Positions 45,961-55,395 of a DNA stretch of 64,000 bases are shown here, one piece after another; within the stretch, counting starts at the first letter, position 1; every line of letters starts with the position of its first letter. This stretch comes from Lunatimonas lonarensis (lineage in GTDB: Bacteria; Bacteroidota; Bacteroidia; Cytophagales; Cyclobacteriaceae). Under the pieces are notes generated by a model. It was not told the DNA's origin, did no database searches, and worked only from the letters and a program-made list of their open reading frames with translations. The DNA lies in NCBI RefSeq assembly GCF_000390185.1, contig NZ_AQHR01000061.1, positions 1 to 64,000 on the forward strand, read 5' to 3'. A program made the translations under genes and the position numbers.

Positions 45961-46662
45961 CTACTCACACATAGTTATCTCAGTCACCGACTGGGTAGAG
46001 GCATTTGTCAATTGGGGGCTTAGAACATGAATCCCCAGTCCCAAACCACGAACGATAAAAAGCAATCCAATAAATACGGCCATGTAAGGCAGGAGGCTGT
46101 GCATCCTTTTCTTTACCTGGCCTGACACTAGGCCCTGAGAGACCATAAGCACCACGATGACCGGCATGGTTCCGACTCCAAATACGAACATATAAACGGC
46201 ACCTTGCAGCGGGCTTTGAAGTGCCAACGAAGCCGCCAGCGCGACGTACACCATCCCGCATGGAAGTAGTCCATTTAACATCCCGGAAAGAAAAAACGCT
46301 GGAAAACCACGTTTTCTAAGCTGAAAACCGAGATGTTGCTTCAATTTGTTTACCAATCCAAACCATCCGGCATTTCCCAAAATGCGTTCGGATCGCTTGT
46401 AAAAAAAGGCCATAAATACAATCACGATCCCCAAAAATACCGAAAGCCACTGCTGCAATCCTGCAAGTCCCAGGGAAAACCCCAGCAACCCAACGAGAGT
46501 TCCGAGCGATGCGTAGGTCATTGCCCTGCCCAGATTATACGCCAACTTATTAACCAGATAGCGCTGCTGATCCCTTGCCGATAAGGCAAGAGCTATGGGA
46601 CCACACATTCCTACGCAGTGGAAGGATCCAAAAAAACCAAGAAGCAACGCCGTCCAAATCAT
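45961..46662 (-). CDS. TauE/SafE-like membrane protein of the cbb3 cluster
   Basis: A 233-residue membrane protein with about six segments, opening IWTALLLGFFGSFHCVGMCG, where the His and two Cys could bind a metal. It is annotated in related genomes as sulfite exporter TauE/SafE family, but its place at the end of cbb3 clusters suggests a part in copper handling or oxidase maturation. Starts 1 base after the ccoH stop. The precise substrate is unknown. Confidence 0.85.
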   Translation of the reverse strand: MIWTALLLGFFGSFHCVGMCGPIALALSARDQQRYLVNKLAYNLGRAMTYASLGTLVGLLGFSLGLAGLQQWLSVFLGIVIVFMAFFYKRSERILGNAGWFGLVNKLKQHLGFQLRKRGFPAFFLSGMLNGLLPCGMVYVALAASLALQSPLQGAVYMFVFGVGTMPVIVVLMVSQGLVSGQVKKRMHSLLPYMAVFIGLLFIVRGLGLGIHVLSPQLTNASTQSVTEITMCE

Positions 46663-46663
46663 G

Positions 46664-47089
46664 CTAAAGTGTTATTTTCTCCTCTTGAAAATAGGACTTA
46701 CCCTCGGCAGACCACGTCAGCTTTACACGCCAATAACCAGGTTTTAAATCTTTCAGATCTACGTAGCGGGAGGCATCGTCCACGATTTCAAGTGCCAATT
46801 TTTTATCCAGTCGGGCATCGGAAGGCCTGAAAAGGTGAAGTTCACCCTTAGCACCTACCGGCAAATGAAGGTCAACCGCTTTTGACCGGCTATCAAACGT
46901 AAAGGCATCCAACCCCAATGCCGCCGCATTATCCACCCGGTCTATGTGCTCTTGGTACTTTATTTCCTCTTCATAGTAGTTTTTGGTAACCAGATGCAAG
47001 TCATCTTGCTTCATGCAGATCGTCACCATGCTGATCATGATAGTGGCAAATGCCACGAAAGTCAAAACTATTCCTTTTCCCCAATCCAT
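46664..47089 (-). CDS. ccoH: cbb3 oxidase assembly protein CcoH (FixH)
   Basis: A 141-residue protein with one N-terminal membrane segment (IVLTFVAFATIMISMVTICM) and a periplasmic domain with the phrase KNYYEEEIKYQEHIDR, characteristic of FixH/CcoH. It is required for assembly of the cbb3 oxidase in proteobacteria. Follows ccoG after 61 bases. Confidence 0.9.
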   Translation of the reverse strand: MDWGKGIVLTFVAFATIMISMVTICMKQDDLHLVTKNYYEEEIKYQEHIDRVDNAAALGLDAFTFDSRSKAVDLHLPVGAKGELHLFRPSDARLDKKLALEIVDDASRYVDLKDLKPGYWRVKLTWSAEGKSYFQEEKITL

Positions 47090-47150
47090 GTCGTTTCGTT
47101 TATTAATCAGTTATCAAAAGCAGGTGCTAGCGGCACCCATCCTATTCGCC

Positions 47151-48566
47151 CTATTTCACCGGCCCCACAAAACTCGTTTTTATTTTTTTGATCACCTCAC
47201 CGTTCTGTAAAAGCAGTAATGTGACCGTCTCTTGGTTTACGTGGATTTGCTCCTGTTCCTTTGTCACAAAAAACCGCCCCTCGAACTTGGTTTGCCCTTC
47301 GAGGTTCCAATTGGTATCCCCTACCAGCTCTATACGGTACCTGTCGTCCTCGGGCTGTAGGGCGACTTGCTGCCGATCAAAGGTCTTATTGATAAAGGTA
47401 ACCTCATAGAGATTACTGACGATTCCCGCTTCCCGTTCTTGATAGGTCATTCCCCGAAACCGGGTTACCGTCGCATCAAGGTCTGTCCGGGTTGCCAACA
47501 GTGTAACAAACGCGGAAATCAGAATCAATAACAAAACCGTATATCCCTTGACCCGGGATGTGACCAGCTTCTGAAACCCCTCCTTTATACTGGTCTCCGA
47601 AGCATACCGGATCAACCCTTTTGGCCGGTCTACCTTTTCCATCACCTCATCACACACATCGATACAGGCGGTACAATTTACGCATTCCATCTGTACGCCA
47701 TTGCGAATATCTATCCCGGTGGGACATACCTGAATACAAAGTGTACAGTCAACACAATCTCCCAACGGCTGGGAGGAAGCTGCTTCATTTTTCCGGATCA
47801 TTCCCCTAGGCTCGCCCCGCACATAATCATAGGCCACATTGATGGAATTATTATCCAAAAGAACTCCCTGAAGACGTCCGTAGGGGCAAACGACCAAGCA
47901 GGCCTGCTCCCGAAACCAAGAAAATACAAAAAGAAAAATCCCCGTAAACGCTACCAAACCAATAAATCCCGCCATATTCTCAGCAGGTGACTGCGTCACC
48001 AACTCCATCACACGATCTATTCCGATCAGATAGGCCATCACGGTGTGGGAGATCAGTAAGGAAATGAGCAGAAAAATGGTCATTTTCACTCCCTTTTTAC
48101 GAATTTTTTCGCCATTCCAAGGCATCGCATTGAGCTTGCGCTGCTGATTGGCATCACCTTCTATCCAATACTCGATTTTTCGGAAAACCATCTCCATGAA
48201 AAGGGTTTGCGGACAGGCCCAGCCACAAAACACCCTACCAAACACCACGGTAAAAAGTATGACGAATAGCACGAATATAAGCAGCAAAAAAATAAGCAAA
48301 TACGTATCCTGCGGCCAAAAGACAGCTCCGAATACAATGAACTTTCGCTCAAAAATATTGAACAACAGCCACGGGCGCCCATTTACCTGAATAAATGGTC
48401 CTGCAAACAAGACTGCAAGCAGCACCCAAGAGAGGTAAGTACGCCACCTGTAAAACTTTCCCGATACCTTTTTAGGATAGATCCAGTTACGCTTGCCATC
48501 CTCCTTAACGGTAGCCAAGGCATCCCTAAACCGCTCGGGCTGTATATGTGGGTTATTCTTGCTCAT
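47151..48566 (-). CDS. ccoG: cbb3 oxidase accessory protein CcoG (FixG)
   Basis: A 471-residue membrane iron-sulphur protein; it has been implicated in reducing copper for the oxidase. Start taken at 48566 (MSKNNPHIQPERFRD); an upstream in-frame start at 48623 adds 19 residues of no family match. Visible features: several membrane segments, CGWACPQTLFMEMVFRKIEY, ACLVVCPYGRLQG, a two-cluster ferredoxin region CVDCTLCIQVCPTGID...CVNCTACIDVCDEV, and a C-terminal Ig-like FixG domain. Lies in the cluster after ccoP. Confidence 0.94.
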   Translation of the reverse strand: MSKNNPHIQPERFRDALATVKEDGKRNWIYPKKVSGKFYRWRTYLSWVLLAVLFAGPFIQVNGRPWLLFNIFERKFIVFGAVFWPQDTYLLIFLLLIFVLFVILFTVVFGRVFCGWACPQTLFMEMVFRKIEYWIEGDANQQRKLNAMPWNGEKIRKKGVKMTIFLLISLLISHTVMAYLIGIDRVMELVTQSPAENMAGFIGLVAFTGIFLFVFSWFREQACLVVCPYGRLQGVLLDNNSINVAYDYVRGEPRGMIRKNEAASSQPLGDCVDCTLCIQVCPTGIDIRNGVQMECVNCTACIDVCDEVMEKVDRPKGLIRYASETSIKEGFQKLVTSRVKGYTVLLLILISAFVTLLATRTDLDATVTRFRGMTYQEREAGIVSNLYEVTFINKTFDRQQVALQPEDDRYRIELVGDTNWNLEGQTKFEGRFFVTKEQEQIHVNQETVTLLLLQNGEVIKKIKTSFVGPVK

Positions 48567-48624
48567 TTCGTTTAATGTTTTCAATCCCCTCCGCGGTTTA
48601 TCCAACGGAGGGGATTTACCCAAA

Positions 48625-49548
48625 TCAGGCCTCCTCTACACCCAACTCGTCCTCCGTAAGGGCGTCGATCGGTTCTTCTATTTTCTGCTCGTACCGGTCG
48701 CCTTGAGGGGCTTTAGGATTGGCCGGAGTAGTACCTACCAGCGTAAGGATATAGCTGGAAACCTGCTGCATCTCCTCAGGGCTTAATTGGTCTTCCCAGG
48801 GAATCATGCCTTTTTCAATGACACCATACTTTACTACCCGAAAGATATCCTCAATGCTTCCGCCATGGATCCAATACTCATCGGTCAGGTTAGGCCCTAC
48901 ACCGCCTCCGCCGTCAATCGCGTGGCAAGCCACACAATTGTTGTCGTAGATAGCTTTCCCAGCTGTTATGGAAGGCCCCGAAGCGTCAAATTGCACATTG
49001 GTCTCGTCAATGGTGGAAACTGCCAAGGCCTGACGCGCTTCTGCTTCCAGCGATGCCAAATATAGCTCCTGCTCGTATTCTTCGATTTGGGTTTTTCCAA
49101 TGCCCAGCACGGAGTAATTGAGCACATAAACCACACCAAACACGATCGTCGCGTAAAACAGGTACTTGAGCCAGGGAGGCATGAAATTGTCCAGTTCTAC
49201 GATGCCATCGTAGCTATGGCTCATCATCAGGTCCTTTTCTTCGGACACAGGTTTCATCTTTCCGGAGATATACCGCTCGTTAAACTGCTCCCACCAAGAA
49301 GGCTCTGCTGCCAACTCCGGGTTATCCAAGCTGAGCACCTTTCTCAGGAAGGATACCAGATAGATCATCACGATCATTAGTACGACAATAATCAACAATA
49401 CAACGGCCATAATAATCAGGAGCGTTATCTCGCTACTGTCTAATTTGGCAAGGTTCTGCACAAATGGGATTTCTGATTCCTGTGCAAAGGCGGGGATGCC
49501 CGAAAGCAAACCCATCACCGCTAGCATTAGATACCTAAACATTTTCAT
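48625..49548 (-). CDS. ccoP: cbb3 oxidase cytochrome c subunit CcoP with one heme site
   Basis: The 307-residue diheme-type subunit, but with a single CxxCH (NNCVACHAIDGGGG) and distal Met in KGMIPWEDQLSPEEM. Most proteobacterial CcoP carry two heme sites. The N terminus has a signal/anchor and a further membrane segment (YLFYATIVFGVVYVLNYSVL), and the first heme region is missing. It overlaps ccoQ by 14 bases. Probably the normal Bacteroidetes form and not a truncation. Confidence 0.9.
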   Translation of the reverse strand: MKMFRYLMLAVMGLLSGIPAFAQESEIPFVQNLAKLDSSEITLLIIMAVVLLIIVVLMIVMIYLVSFLRKVLSLDNPELAAEPSWWEQFNERYISGKMKPVSEEKDLMMSHSYDGIVELDNFMPPWLKYLFYATIVFGVVYVLNYSVLGIGKTQIEEYEQELYLASLEAEARQALAVSTIDETNVQFDASGPSITAGKAIYDNNCVACHAIDGGGGVGPNLTDEYWIHGGSIEDIFRVVKYGVIEKGMIPWEDQLSPEEMQQVSSYILTLVGTTPANPKAPQGDRYEQKIEEPIDALTEDELGVEEA

Positions 49549-49726
49549 GGCTGGATTCTTTTTTTGGTTCGTCGTTGAATGGCATGCTTTTCATATGATT
49601 CACATAACTTTTGTCTACTCTGATCACCCAAATAAACATACCGGTGAAGAAAAGGACGAAAATGAGCAGTGAGATAATGGGATAAATCTGTATCCCCTCT
49701 ATCGATCTTAATAGTTCTTTGTGCAT
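49535..49726 (-). CDS. ccoQ: cbb3 oxidase small subunit CcoQ-like
   Basis: A 63-residue one-helix protein, MHKELLRSIEGIQIYPIISL followed by IFVLFFTGMFIWVIRVDKSY, typical of CcoQ/FixQ, which stabilises the oxidase. It starts 12 bases after the ccoNO stop codon, and its 3' end overlaps ccoP by 14 bases. Confidence 0.85.
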   Translation of the reverse strand: MHKELLRSIEGIQIYPIISLLIFVLFFTGMFIWVIRVDKSYVNHMKSMPFNDEPKKESSHENV

Positions 49727-49738
49727 GGCTGAAATCGG

Positions 49739-51868
49739 TTACTTGGATGCAGTTGATTTTTTGATATCGGTGCCCAGTCGTTGCAAATAGGCAATCAGGG
49801 CAACCATTTCTGAATCAGGGCTGGTTTCAACGCCTGCTTCCTTCAGATTGGCCACGATTTGGGCAGCCTGAGCTTGCAAATCCTGTAGGGCAACCTCATC
49901 ATATCCCTCAGGATAGGGAACCCCTAGCTTTTGCATGGTCCGAATTTTTGCGGGAAGATCATTATGGGACATGGTATTGGTAGCCAGCCAAGGATACGGA
50001 GGCATCAGCGATCCCGGAGACATGCTTCTCGGGTCTACCATGTGATGATAATGCCAGCTGTCAGGATACTTCCCTCCAATTCGATGCAAATCAGGACCTG
50101 TCCTTTTAGAGCCCCATAAGAAGGGACGATCATATACATATTCACCGGCTTTCGAATACTCTCCGTATCGTTCAGTCTCTGAACGGAACGGCCGGATCAT
50201 CTGTGAGTGGCACCCCACGCAGCCATGAGATATATACAGATCCCTGCCTTGAAGTTCAAGCGGACTGTAGGGCTGCACGCTGCTAATGGTGGGAATATTC
50301 GATTTAACGAGCATTGTAGGTACGATTTCTACCACCCCTCCGATCAAAATAGCAACCGTGGCCAATAGCGTAAACATTACAGGCTTTCTTTCCCAGGCTC
50401 TGTGCCAGAACTCGCCACCCTCGCTCACGTGCTTCTCCAATGCTGGAGCCTCGTCGGCCTCTTCCTCTTGAAAGGAACCCTGCTTGGCTGTTTTCACCAA
50501 ATTATACACCATCAGTATGGCTCCAGAAAGGTACAGAACACCACCCAGTGCCCGTAACATGTACATGGGCACGATTTGGATGACCGTCTCCAGAAAATTG
50601 GGATACGCCAATCTGCCCGCTTCGCTGAATTCCTTCCACATCAAGCTTTGGGTTAGCGCCGCTACATACATGGGCAACGCATAGAAGAGTATGCCCAAGG
50701 TACCCATCCAAAAATGGGTATTGGCCAATTTTACCGAATACAGATTGGTTCTCCACATTCTTGGCCACAACCAGTAGAGAATGGAGAACGTTAAAAAGCC
50801 ATTCCATCCCAAACCTCCAATATGGACGTGGGCTACGATCCAGTCAGTATAGTGGGCGATGGCGTTTACGTTTTTCAACGAAAGCATAGGCCCTTCAAAA
50901 GTTGCCATACCATAAGCTGTGACGGCTACCACCATAAACTTCAGAACTGGATCTACCCTTACCTTATCCCACGCTCCGCGCAAGGTAAGAAGGCCGTTCA
51001 CCATACCGCCCCAAGAAGGCGCAATCAGCATCACGGAAAACGCCACTCCCAGCACCTGTGCCCACTCGGGAAGTGCGGTGTACAAAAGGTGGTGGGGTCC
51101 AGCCCAGATGTAGATGAAAATCAATGACCAGAAGTGAACGATCGAAAGTTTATAGGAAAACACCGGTCTGTTCGCCGCCTTGGGCAGGTAATAGTACATG
51201 AGGCCCAAAAACGGCGTAGTAAGGAAAAATGCCACCGCATTGTGACCATACCACCACTGAACGAGCGCATCCTGCACACCGGCGTAAGCCGAGTAGCTTT
51301 TGAAGAACGATACGGGAAGTGCCAGCGAATTGAATATATGCAGCACCGCTACCGTGACAAACGAAGCCAAGTAAAACCAAATGGCTACGTACATGTGCCG
51401 CTCCCTGCGCTTGATCAGGGTTCCTATCATATTGGCACCGAAGGCCACCCAAACCAAGGCAATCGCGATGTCAATCGGCCACTCCAACTCCGCGTACTCC
51501 TTTGAGGTCGTTAAGCCTAGCGGCAGCGTGATTACAGCAGACAGGATGATCGCCTGCCAGCCCCAGAAATTGATCCAGCTTAGGGTTTTGTTCCACATCG
51601 GAGCCTTTAGCAGGCGGGGCATGGAGTAGTAAATCCCAGCAAAAATTGCATTACCGACAAATGCAAAGATCACTGCATTGGTATGCAAAGGCCGAATCCG
51701 ACCAAACGTGGTGTAGGGATTGCCCAAATTTGCCTCGGGGAGAAAGAGCTGCAATGCAGCTAGGACCCCGATCAGCATTCCGGCGAGCCCCCATATTATG
51801 GTCGCCGCGCCGAAATATTTTACGATTTTATTATCGTAATTAAACCGTTCCAGTGTAGTTCCTGACAT
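49739..51868 (-). CDS. ccoN: cbb3 oxidase CcoN-CcoO fusion
   Basis: A 709-residue fusion of the heme-copper catalytic subunit and the cytochrome c subunit. The CcoN part (about 1-470) has twelve membrane segments with heme and copper histidines in WWYGHNAVAFFLTTPFLGLM, GPHHLLYT and HTDWIVAHVHIGGLGWNGF. The CcoO part (about 490-709) has the single heme site HGCVGCHSQMIRPFRSE and the GPDLHRIGGKYPDSWH motif. In proteobacteria these are two genes; the fusion is common in Bacteroidetes. It reduces oxygen at low concentrations and pumps protons. Confidence 0.95.
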   Translation of the reverse strand: MSGTTLERFNYDNKIVKYFGAATIIWGLAGMLIGVLAALQLFLPEANLGNPYTTFGRIRPLHTNAVIFAFVGNAIFAGIYYSMPRLLKAPMWNKTLSWINFWGWQAIILSAVITLPLGLTTSKEYAELEWPIDIAIALVWVAFGANMIGTLIKRRERHMYVAIWFYLASFVTVAVLHIFNSLALPVSFFKSYSAYAGVQDALVQWWYGHNAVAFFLTTPFLGLMYYYLPKAANRPVFSYKLSIVHFWSLIFIYIWAGPHHLLYTALPEWAQVLGVAFSVMLIAPSWGGMVNGLLTLRGAWDKVRVDPVLKFMVVAVTAYGMATFEGPMLSLKNVNAIAHYTDWIVAHVHIGGLGWNGFLTFSILYWLWPRMWRTNLYSVKLANTHFWMGTLGILFYALPMYVAALTQSLMWKEFSEAGRLAYPNFLETVIQIVPMYMLRALGGVLYLSGAILMVYNLVKTAKQGSFQEEEADEAPALEKHVSEGGEFWHRAWERKPVMFTLLATVAILIGGVVEIVPTMLVKSNIPTISSVQPYSPLELQGRDLYISHGCVGCHSQMIRPFRSETERYGEYSKAGEYVYDRPFLWGSKRTGPDLHRIGGKYPDSWHYHHMVDPRSMSPGSLMPPYPWLATNTMSHNDLPAKIRTMQKLGVPYPEGYDEVALQDLQAQAAQIVANLKEAGVETSPDSEMVALIAYLQRLGTDIKKSTASK

Positions 51869-51869
51869 A

Positions 51870-52055
51870 TTACTTCGATTTAGTTGATGGTACTTTTTTT
51901 TCTTCTTGCTTTTTTACTTTTTGGTCAAATAGTATCCGAATGGACGGGGTGTAGTTATCATCATATTGACCGGTTTTCATCGCCCGGATAAATAAAAAGA
52001 GAAACCCGGAGGCCATGATCAAACTAATGCCAATCAAAACGAAAATCACTTCCAT
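51870..52055 (-). CDS. ccoS: cbb3 oxidase maturation protein CcoS
   Basis: A 61-residue one-helix protein (VIFVLIGISLIMASGFLFLF, then KTGQYDD), matching CcoS/FixS, needed for cofactor insertion in cbb3 oxidase. It sits 2 bases from both ccoI and ccoNO, so translation is tightly coupled. Confidence 0.88.
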   Translation of the reverse strand: MEVIFVLIGISLIMASGFLFLFIRAMKTGQYDDNYTPSIRILFDQKVKKQEEKKVPSTKSK

Positions 52056-52057
52056 AT

Positions 52058-54493
52058 TTAAAAGATGTTATGTTTAATTCCTTTTTTATAAGCCAGGTAG
52101 TTGGTGGCCAATGTGGTGAAAAGCACCACAGATATACTGCTAAGCGGCATTAGGATCGCGCAGAAAACCGGACTGACCAATCCTTGGACAGCAAAGGAAA
52201 CACCCACTACATTGTAGGCGAAAGACAGGCCAAAGCTGGCCTTGACGATCTGCCGGCTGACCTTGGCGAATGCCAGAAAATCCGGTAGCTGAACTATGGT
52301 ATCCGCATCCATTATACCATCGCTGGCGGGCGTAAATCCGGTCGCCCTTGCGGTTAAGGCCACTCCTACATGCGCTTCCTTTAATGCACCGGCATCATTC
52401 AGCCCATCGCCTACCATTAAAGCCTTGTGGCCTTCAGCCTCCAACGAACGTAAATAGGCCAGTTTCTGGGCCGGGCTCTGATCAAAATTCATTACGATCT
52501 CCCCGCCAAACTTGCGGTGCAGGTTTTCCCGCTCGTGATCCTTATCTCCCGACAGGAAATGTACTACGCGATCTTTGCTTATAGCCTTTACGGTTTCTTC
52601 GATCCCCTGTCTCAATCCGCTTTGTATTACAAAAACACCGAGCTTCGTACCTTCTACGGCAAGATAAACCTGGTTACCCTCCACCATGGAAGAAAGTGGA
52701 TCCACTCCACAGAAAGCCGCCGAACCTAACCGGAATTCCTGATTGGCATACACGCCTTTCAGACCCTTCCCTTTGATTTCTTCCACCTCCGACACACTTG
52801 CCTCGGCTATCCCTTCCAACCAGGCATTGATTCGATTGCTCAATGGATGGATCGATTTGGATACCAGGGATTTCACAATAGATTTGGTAACATCCGTGAG
52901 GGGCTCGCCCTCGTAGCTAACACTGGCACGTGCCGGGTCGGTCAGGGTACCGGTCTTATCAAAAACCACTGTGTCAATTTGGGCCAGCCGCTCAATCACT
53001 TGGGCATTTTTGAGATAAAACTTACCCGCCCCGAATATCCGCAGGGTATTCCCCAGGGTAAAGGGAGTGGACATAGCCAACGCGCAGGGACAGGCAATGA
53101 TCAACACCGAGGCAAACACCTTAACCCCATAAGCCAAATCATTCACACCCCAATAAACCAACCCGGCAAGCGCTATGGCCAAAATGGTAAAAGTAAACTT
53201 CCCACTGATCCGATTAGCCAAAGTCTCCAAGGAATGTACCTTTTCCTTTTCAAAAGCTTTATTGTTCCACAATCCGGTCAAATACCCTTGGGAGGGGGAC
53301 TTCTGCACTGTTAAGGTGAGAGCCTCCCCTTTTTGCCTTCCACCCGCATATATGACCTCTCCTGGGCGTTTTGCCACCGGTACTTCCTCCCCCGTCACAA
53401 AGCTGTAATCAATGTGTGCCTTACCCTCGATCAGAATGCTATCGGCAGGTATCAATTCTTCGTTCCGAATACGGATACGGTCGCCCACCTCCAATTTGGT
53501 GACCGGCACTACTTCCTCCCGCTCCTGAGCAAGCTTGGTTACAGCGATAGGGAAATATGATTTGTAATCCCTGTCAAAGGACAGGGTATCGTAGGTCTTC
53601 TGCTGGTAGAGCTTGCCGAGCAACAGAAAGAAAAGCAAACCGCCCAGCGTATCCATATAACCTTCATTCCCCACGAGAAAGATCTCATAGAGACTAAAGA
53701 AAAAAAGTGCGATAATACCCAGCACAATCGGCACATCCATATTTACCACCTTGTTTTTCAGGGCATACCATGCCGAACGGTAATAATCGGACGCGGAATA
53801 AAAGAACACTGGAAGAGCTAGCAATACATTCAAGTAATTAAAAAGACCTTTAAACCCCTCCCCCAATAGCTCTGCCTCCGAAAAATACTCAGGCAGGCTA
53901 AAAAACATCATATTGCCAAAACAGAATCCGGCAACGGCCAATTTGTAGATCAACCTTCGATCGGTAACCCTCACCGTCTTCTGTTCCATATCAGATAGGC
54001 TGATGCTTGGCTCGTACCCGATGCGGGAAAGCAACAATACCAGATCTCGTAGCGTTACCTTATGGTGATCAAATTTGACCTGTACCTTTTTTCTTAGAAA
54101 ATCAACCCGCCCCGAAACAACGCCGTCATGAAGCTTATGGAGGTTTTCCAATAGCCAGATACAGGATGCGCAGTGGATCAATGGAATAAAAAAGGTGATA
54201 TGGCTTTCACGAGCGTTTTGGAAATCGAGTAATTTTCGGATGACATCCCCATCCTTCAAATAATCAAAGCGATCATCCCGCCCTGCAAGGTGGCGTTGCG
54301 ACTCTCCAGGGGCTGTGGCAAGGTCATAATAGTTACATAAGTCGTTTTCACTCAGCACTTCGTAGACAAGCTTACACCCCGTGCAGCAGAAGGTTTTCTC
54401 ATCGTACAGTATCCGTTCCTGCTCACATTTCTCCCCACAGTGGAAACAGGTTTTTATCGAATTCTCAGTATTTAATTTAGTCGTTCTAGACAT
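52058..54493 (-). CDS. ccoI: Copper P1B-ATPase CcoI
   Basis: The 811-residue heavy-metal ATPase that supplies copper for cbb3 oxidase. N-terminal cysteine region CFHCGEKCEQ..CCTGCKLVYE (as in FixI), an HMA-like domain with ASCIWLLENLHKLHDG, membrane motif ACPCALAMSTPF, phosphorylation site DKTGTLT, and hinge MVGDGLNDAGAL. First gene of the cbb3 cluster; an FNR-like box lies 37 bases upstream. Confidence 0.94.
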   Translation of the reverse strand: MSRTTKLNTENSIKTCFHCGEKCEQERILYDEKTFCCTGCKLVYEVLSENDLCNYYDLATAPGESQRHLAGRDDRFDYLKDGDVIRKLLDFQNARESHITFFIPLIHCASCIWLLENLHKLHDGVVSGRVDFLRKKVQVKFDHHKVTLRDLVLLLSRIGYEPSISLSDMEQKTVRVTDRRLIYKLAVAGFCFGNMMFFSLPEYFSEAELLGEGFKGLFNYLNVLLALPVFFYSASDYYRSAWYALKNKVVNMDVPIVLGIIALFFFSLYEIFLVGNEGYMDTLGGLLFFLLLGKLYQQKTYDTLSFDRDYKSYFPIAVTKLAQEREEVVPVTKLEVGDRIRIRNEELIPADSILIEGKAHIDYSFVTGEEVPVAKRPGEVIYAGGRQKGEALTLTVQKSPSQGYLTGLWNNKAFEKEKVHSLETLANRISGKFTFTILAIALAGLVYWGVNDLAYGVKVFASVLIIACPCALAMSTPFTLGNTLRIFGAGKFYLKNAQVIERLAQIDTVVFDKTGTLTDPARASVSYEGEPLTDVTKSIVKSLVSKSIHPLSNRINAWLEGIAEASVSEVEEIKGKGLKGVYANQEFRLGSAAFCGVDPLSSMVEGNQVYLAVEGTKLGVFVIQSGLRQGIEETVKAISKDRVVHFLSGDKDHERENLHRKFGGEIVMNFDQSPAQKLAYLRSLEAEGHKALMVGDGLNDAGALKEAHVGVALTARATGFTPASDGIMDADTIVQLPDFLAFAKVSRQIVKASFGLSFAYNVVGVSFAVQGLVSPVFCAILMPLSSISVVLFTTLATNYLAYKKGIKHNIF

Positions 54494-54529
54494 ATACAGG
54501 CAATTTAACCAAGCAAAGGCGGGAAAAAC

Positions 54530-54543
54530 ATGACAAAAATCAT
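54530..54543. promoter_or_regulatory. FNR-like operator upstream of ccoI
   Basis: ATGAC-AAAA-ATCAT on the plus strand (ATGAT-TTTT-GTCAT as read from ccoI), in the 61-base gap between the USP-like gene and ccoI. It indicates that the oxidase genes have their own oxygen-controlled promoter. Confidence 0.65.
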
Positions 54544-54554
54544 ATTTTGAACAT

Positions 54555-55190
54555 TTAGGGGGCTAAGTAAAAAGAAAGCCTGTCATACCACATACCCCCT
54601 CGGTAAAAGTGAAAGAGTACCTTGGCAAGGTCTGTCTGGTAGTTTTTCGTGGTCACAAGTAGCGTGCATTCGTGCTTCACCGCATAGGACCAAAAATCCC
54701 CAATACGGCAAAAGTTGAACTTGATAAACGATGCCTCGGCAGTATGTTCGACCACATGTTGTATGATCTCCTGCTCTTCTTTCATCTTGGATTTAGGAAT
54801 GAAACTGGGTGAGATTATGGTTGCCTTGCTGTTCGTAATGACGTTTGAAAAGAATTTCAGAAAGTTGTTGATCAGTCGGGCAGAGGACGGAGTTCCATCA
54901 TAGTGAAACAAAAGCCTGTCAAACACCAATTCTTTATCATAGAGCAATACGGGGATATCGCATGGTTCTTTTTCCAAGGCTTTGGGTGTATCAAGACCAT
55001 GAAGCCAGTCCAAAACCGCAGGAAGATGGGCAACAAAAAGGGTCGGCTGATCATCATTGACCAGTGAAATCTCCTCTAGGCCATCTTCCAACCAGGTTTC
55101 AAACCCTACAGGAACCTGCTCTCCATGAAAGGAATGAAGAATTTCCTCTGGAACGGCGAAGTGATCTGCGTGTAAAACTTTGGCTTGCAT
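54555..55190 (-). CDS. Universal-stress-protein-like protein
   Basis: A 211-residue protein. Start at 55190 (MQAKVLHADHFAVPEEILHS); an upstream start at 55211 adds seven residues. The second half (LLFHYDGTPSSARLINNFLK to the end) resembles the Rossmann-like USP fold seen beside cbb3 clusters in Bacteroidetes; no clear ATP-binding GxxG motif, so it may not bind nucleotide. Promoter TTG-N18-TAGCTTTG at 55209-55237 and an FNR-like box upstream suggest induction at low oxygen. Function unknown. Confidence 0.6.
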   Translation of the reverse strand: MQAKVLHADHFAVPEEILHSFHGEQVPVGFETWLEDGLEEISLVNDDQPTLFVAHLPAVLDWLHGLDTPKALEKEPCDIPVLLYDKELVFDRLLFHYDGTPSSARLINNFLKFFSNVITNSKATIISPSFIPKSKMKEEQEIIQHVVEHTAEASFIKFNFCRIGDFWSYAVKHECTLLVTTKNYQTDLAKVLFHFYRGGMWYDRLSFYLAP

Positions 55191-55208
55191 ATCCTCTTTC
55201 TTTTCCCA

Positions 55209-55237
55209 CAAAGCTAAATCGGGCGGATGAATCCCAA
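55209..55237 (-). promoter_or_regulatory. Promoter of the USP-like gene
   Basis: On the minus strand TTG (55237-55235), 18 bases, TAGCTTTG (55216-55209). Expected start near 55203, which puts the FNR-like box at about -65. Confidence 0.55.
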
Positions 55238-55260
55238 GGTGACATTGAACGGATCAAAAC

Positions 55261-55274
55261 ATGACTTTTGTCAT
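55261..55274. promoter_or_regulatory. FNR-like operator, perfect palindrome, between USP-like and DUF1080 genes
   Basis: ATGAC-TTTT-GTCAT, a perfect palindrome. It could serve both the USP-like gene (minus) and the DUF1080 gene (plus). Confidence 0.7.
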
Positions 55275-55395
55275 CATCTGCTCCTTTGTAGCTGTATCAG
55301 GTACTTCGAAAAACAGTAATTTTCACCCACTCCTGGATTTGAATCGGGCAGTTGCCCATTTTTTTACTATTTTGGCATGAAATCTCACGCATACC

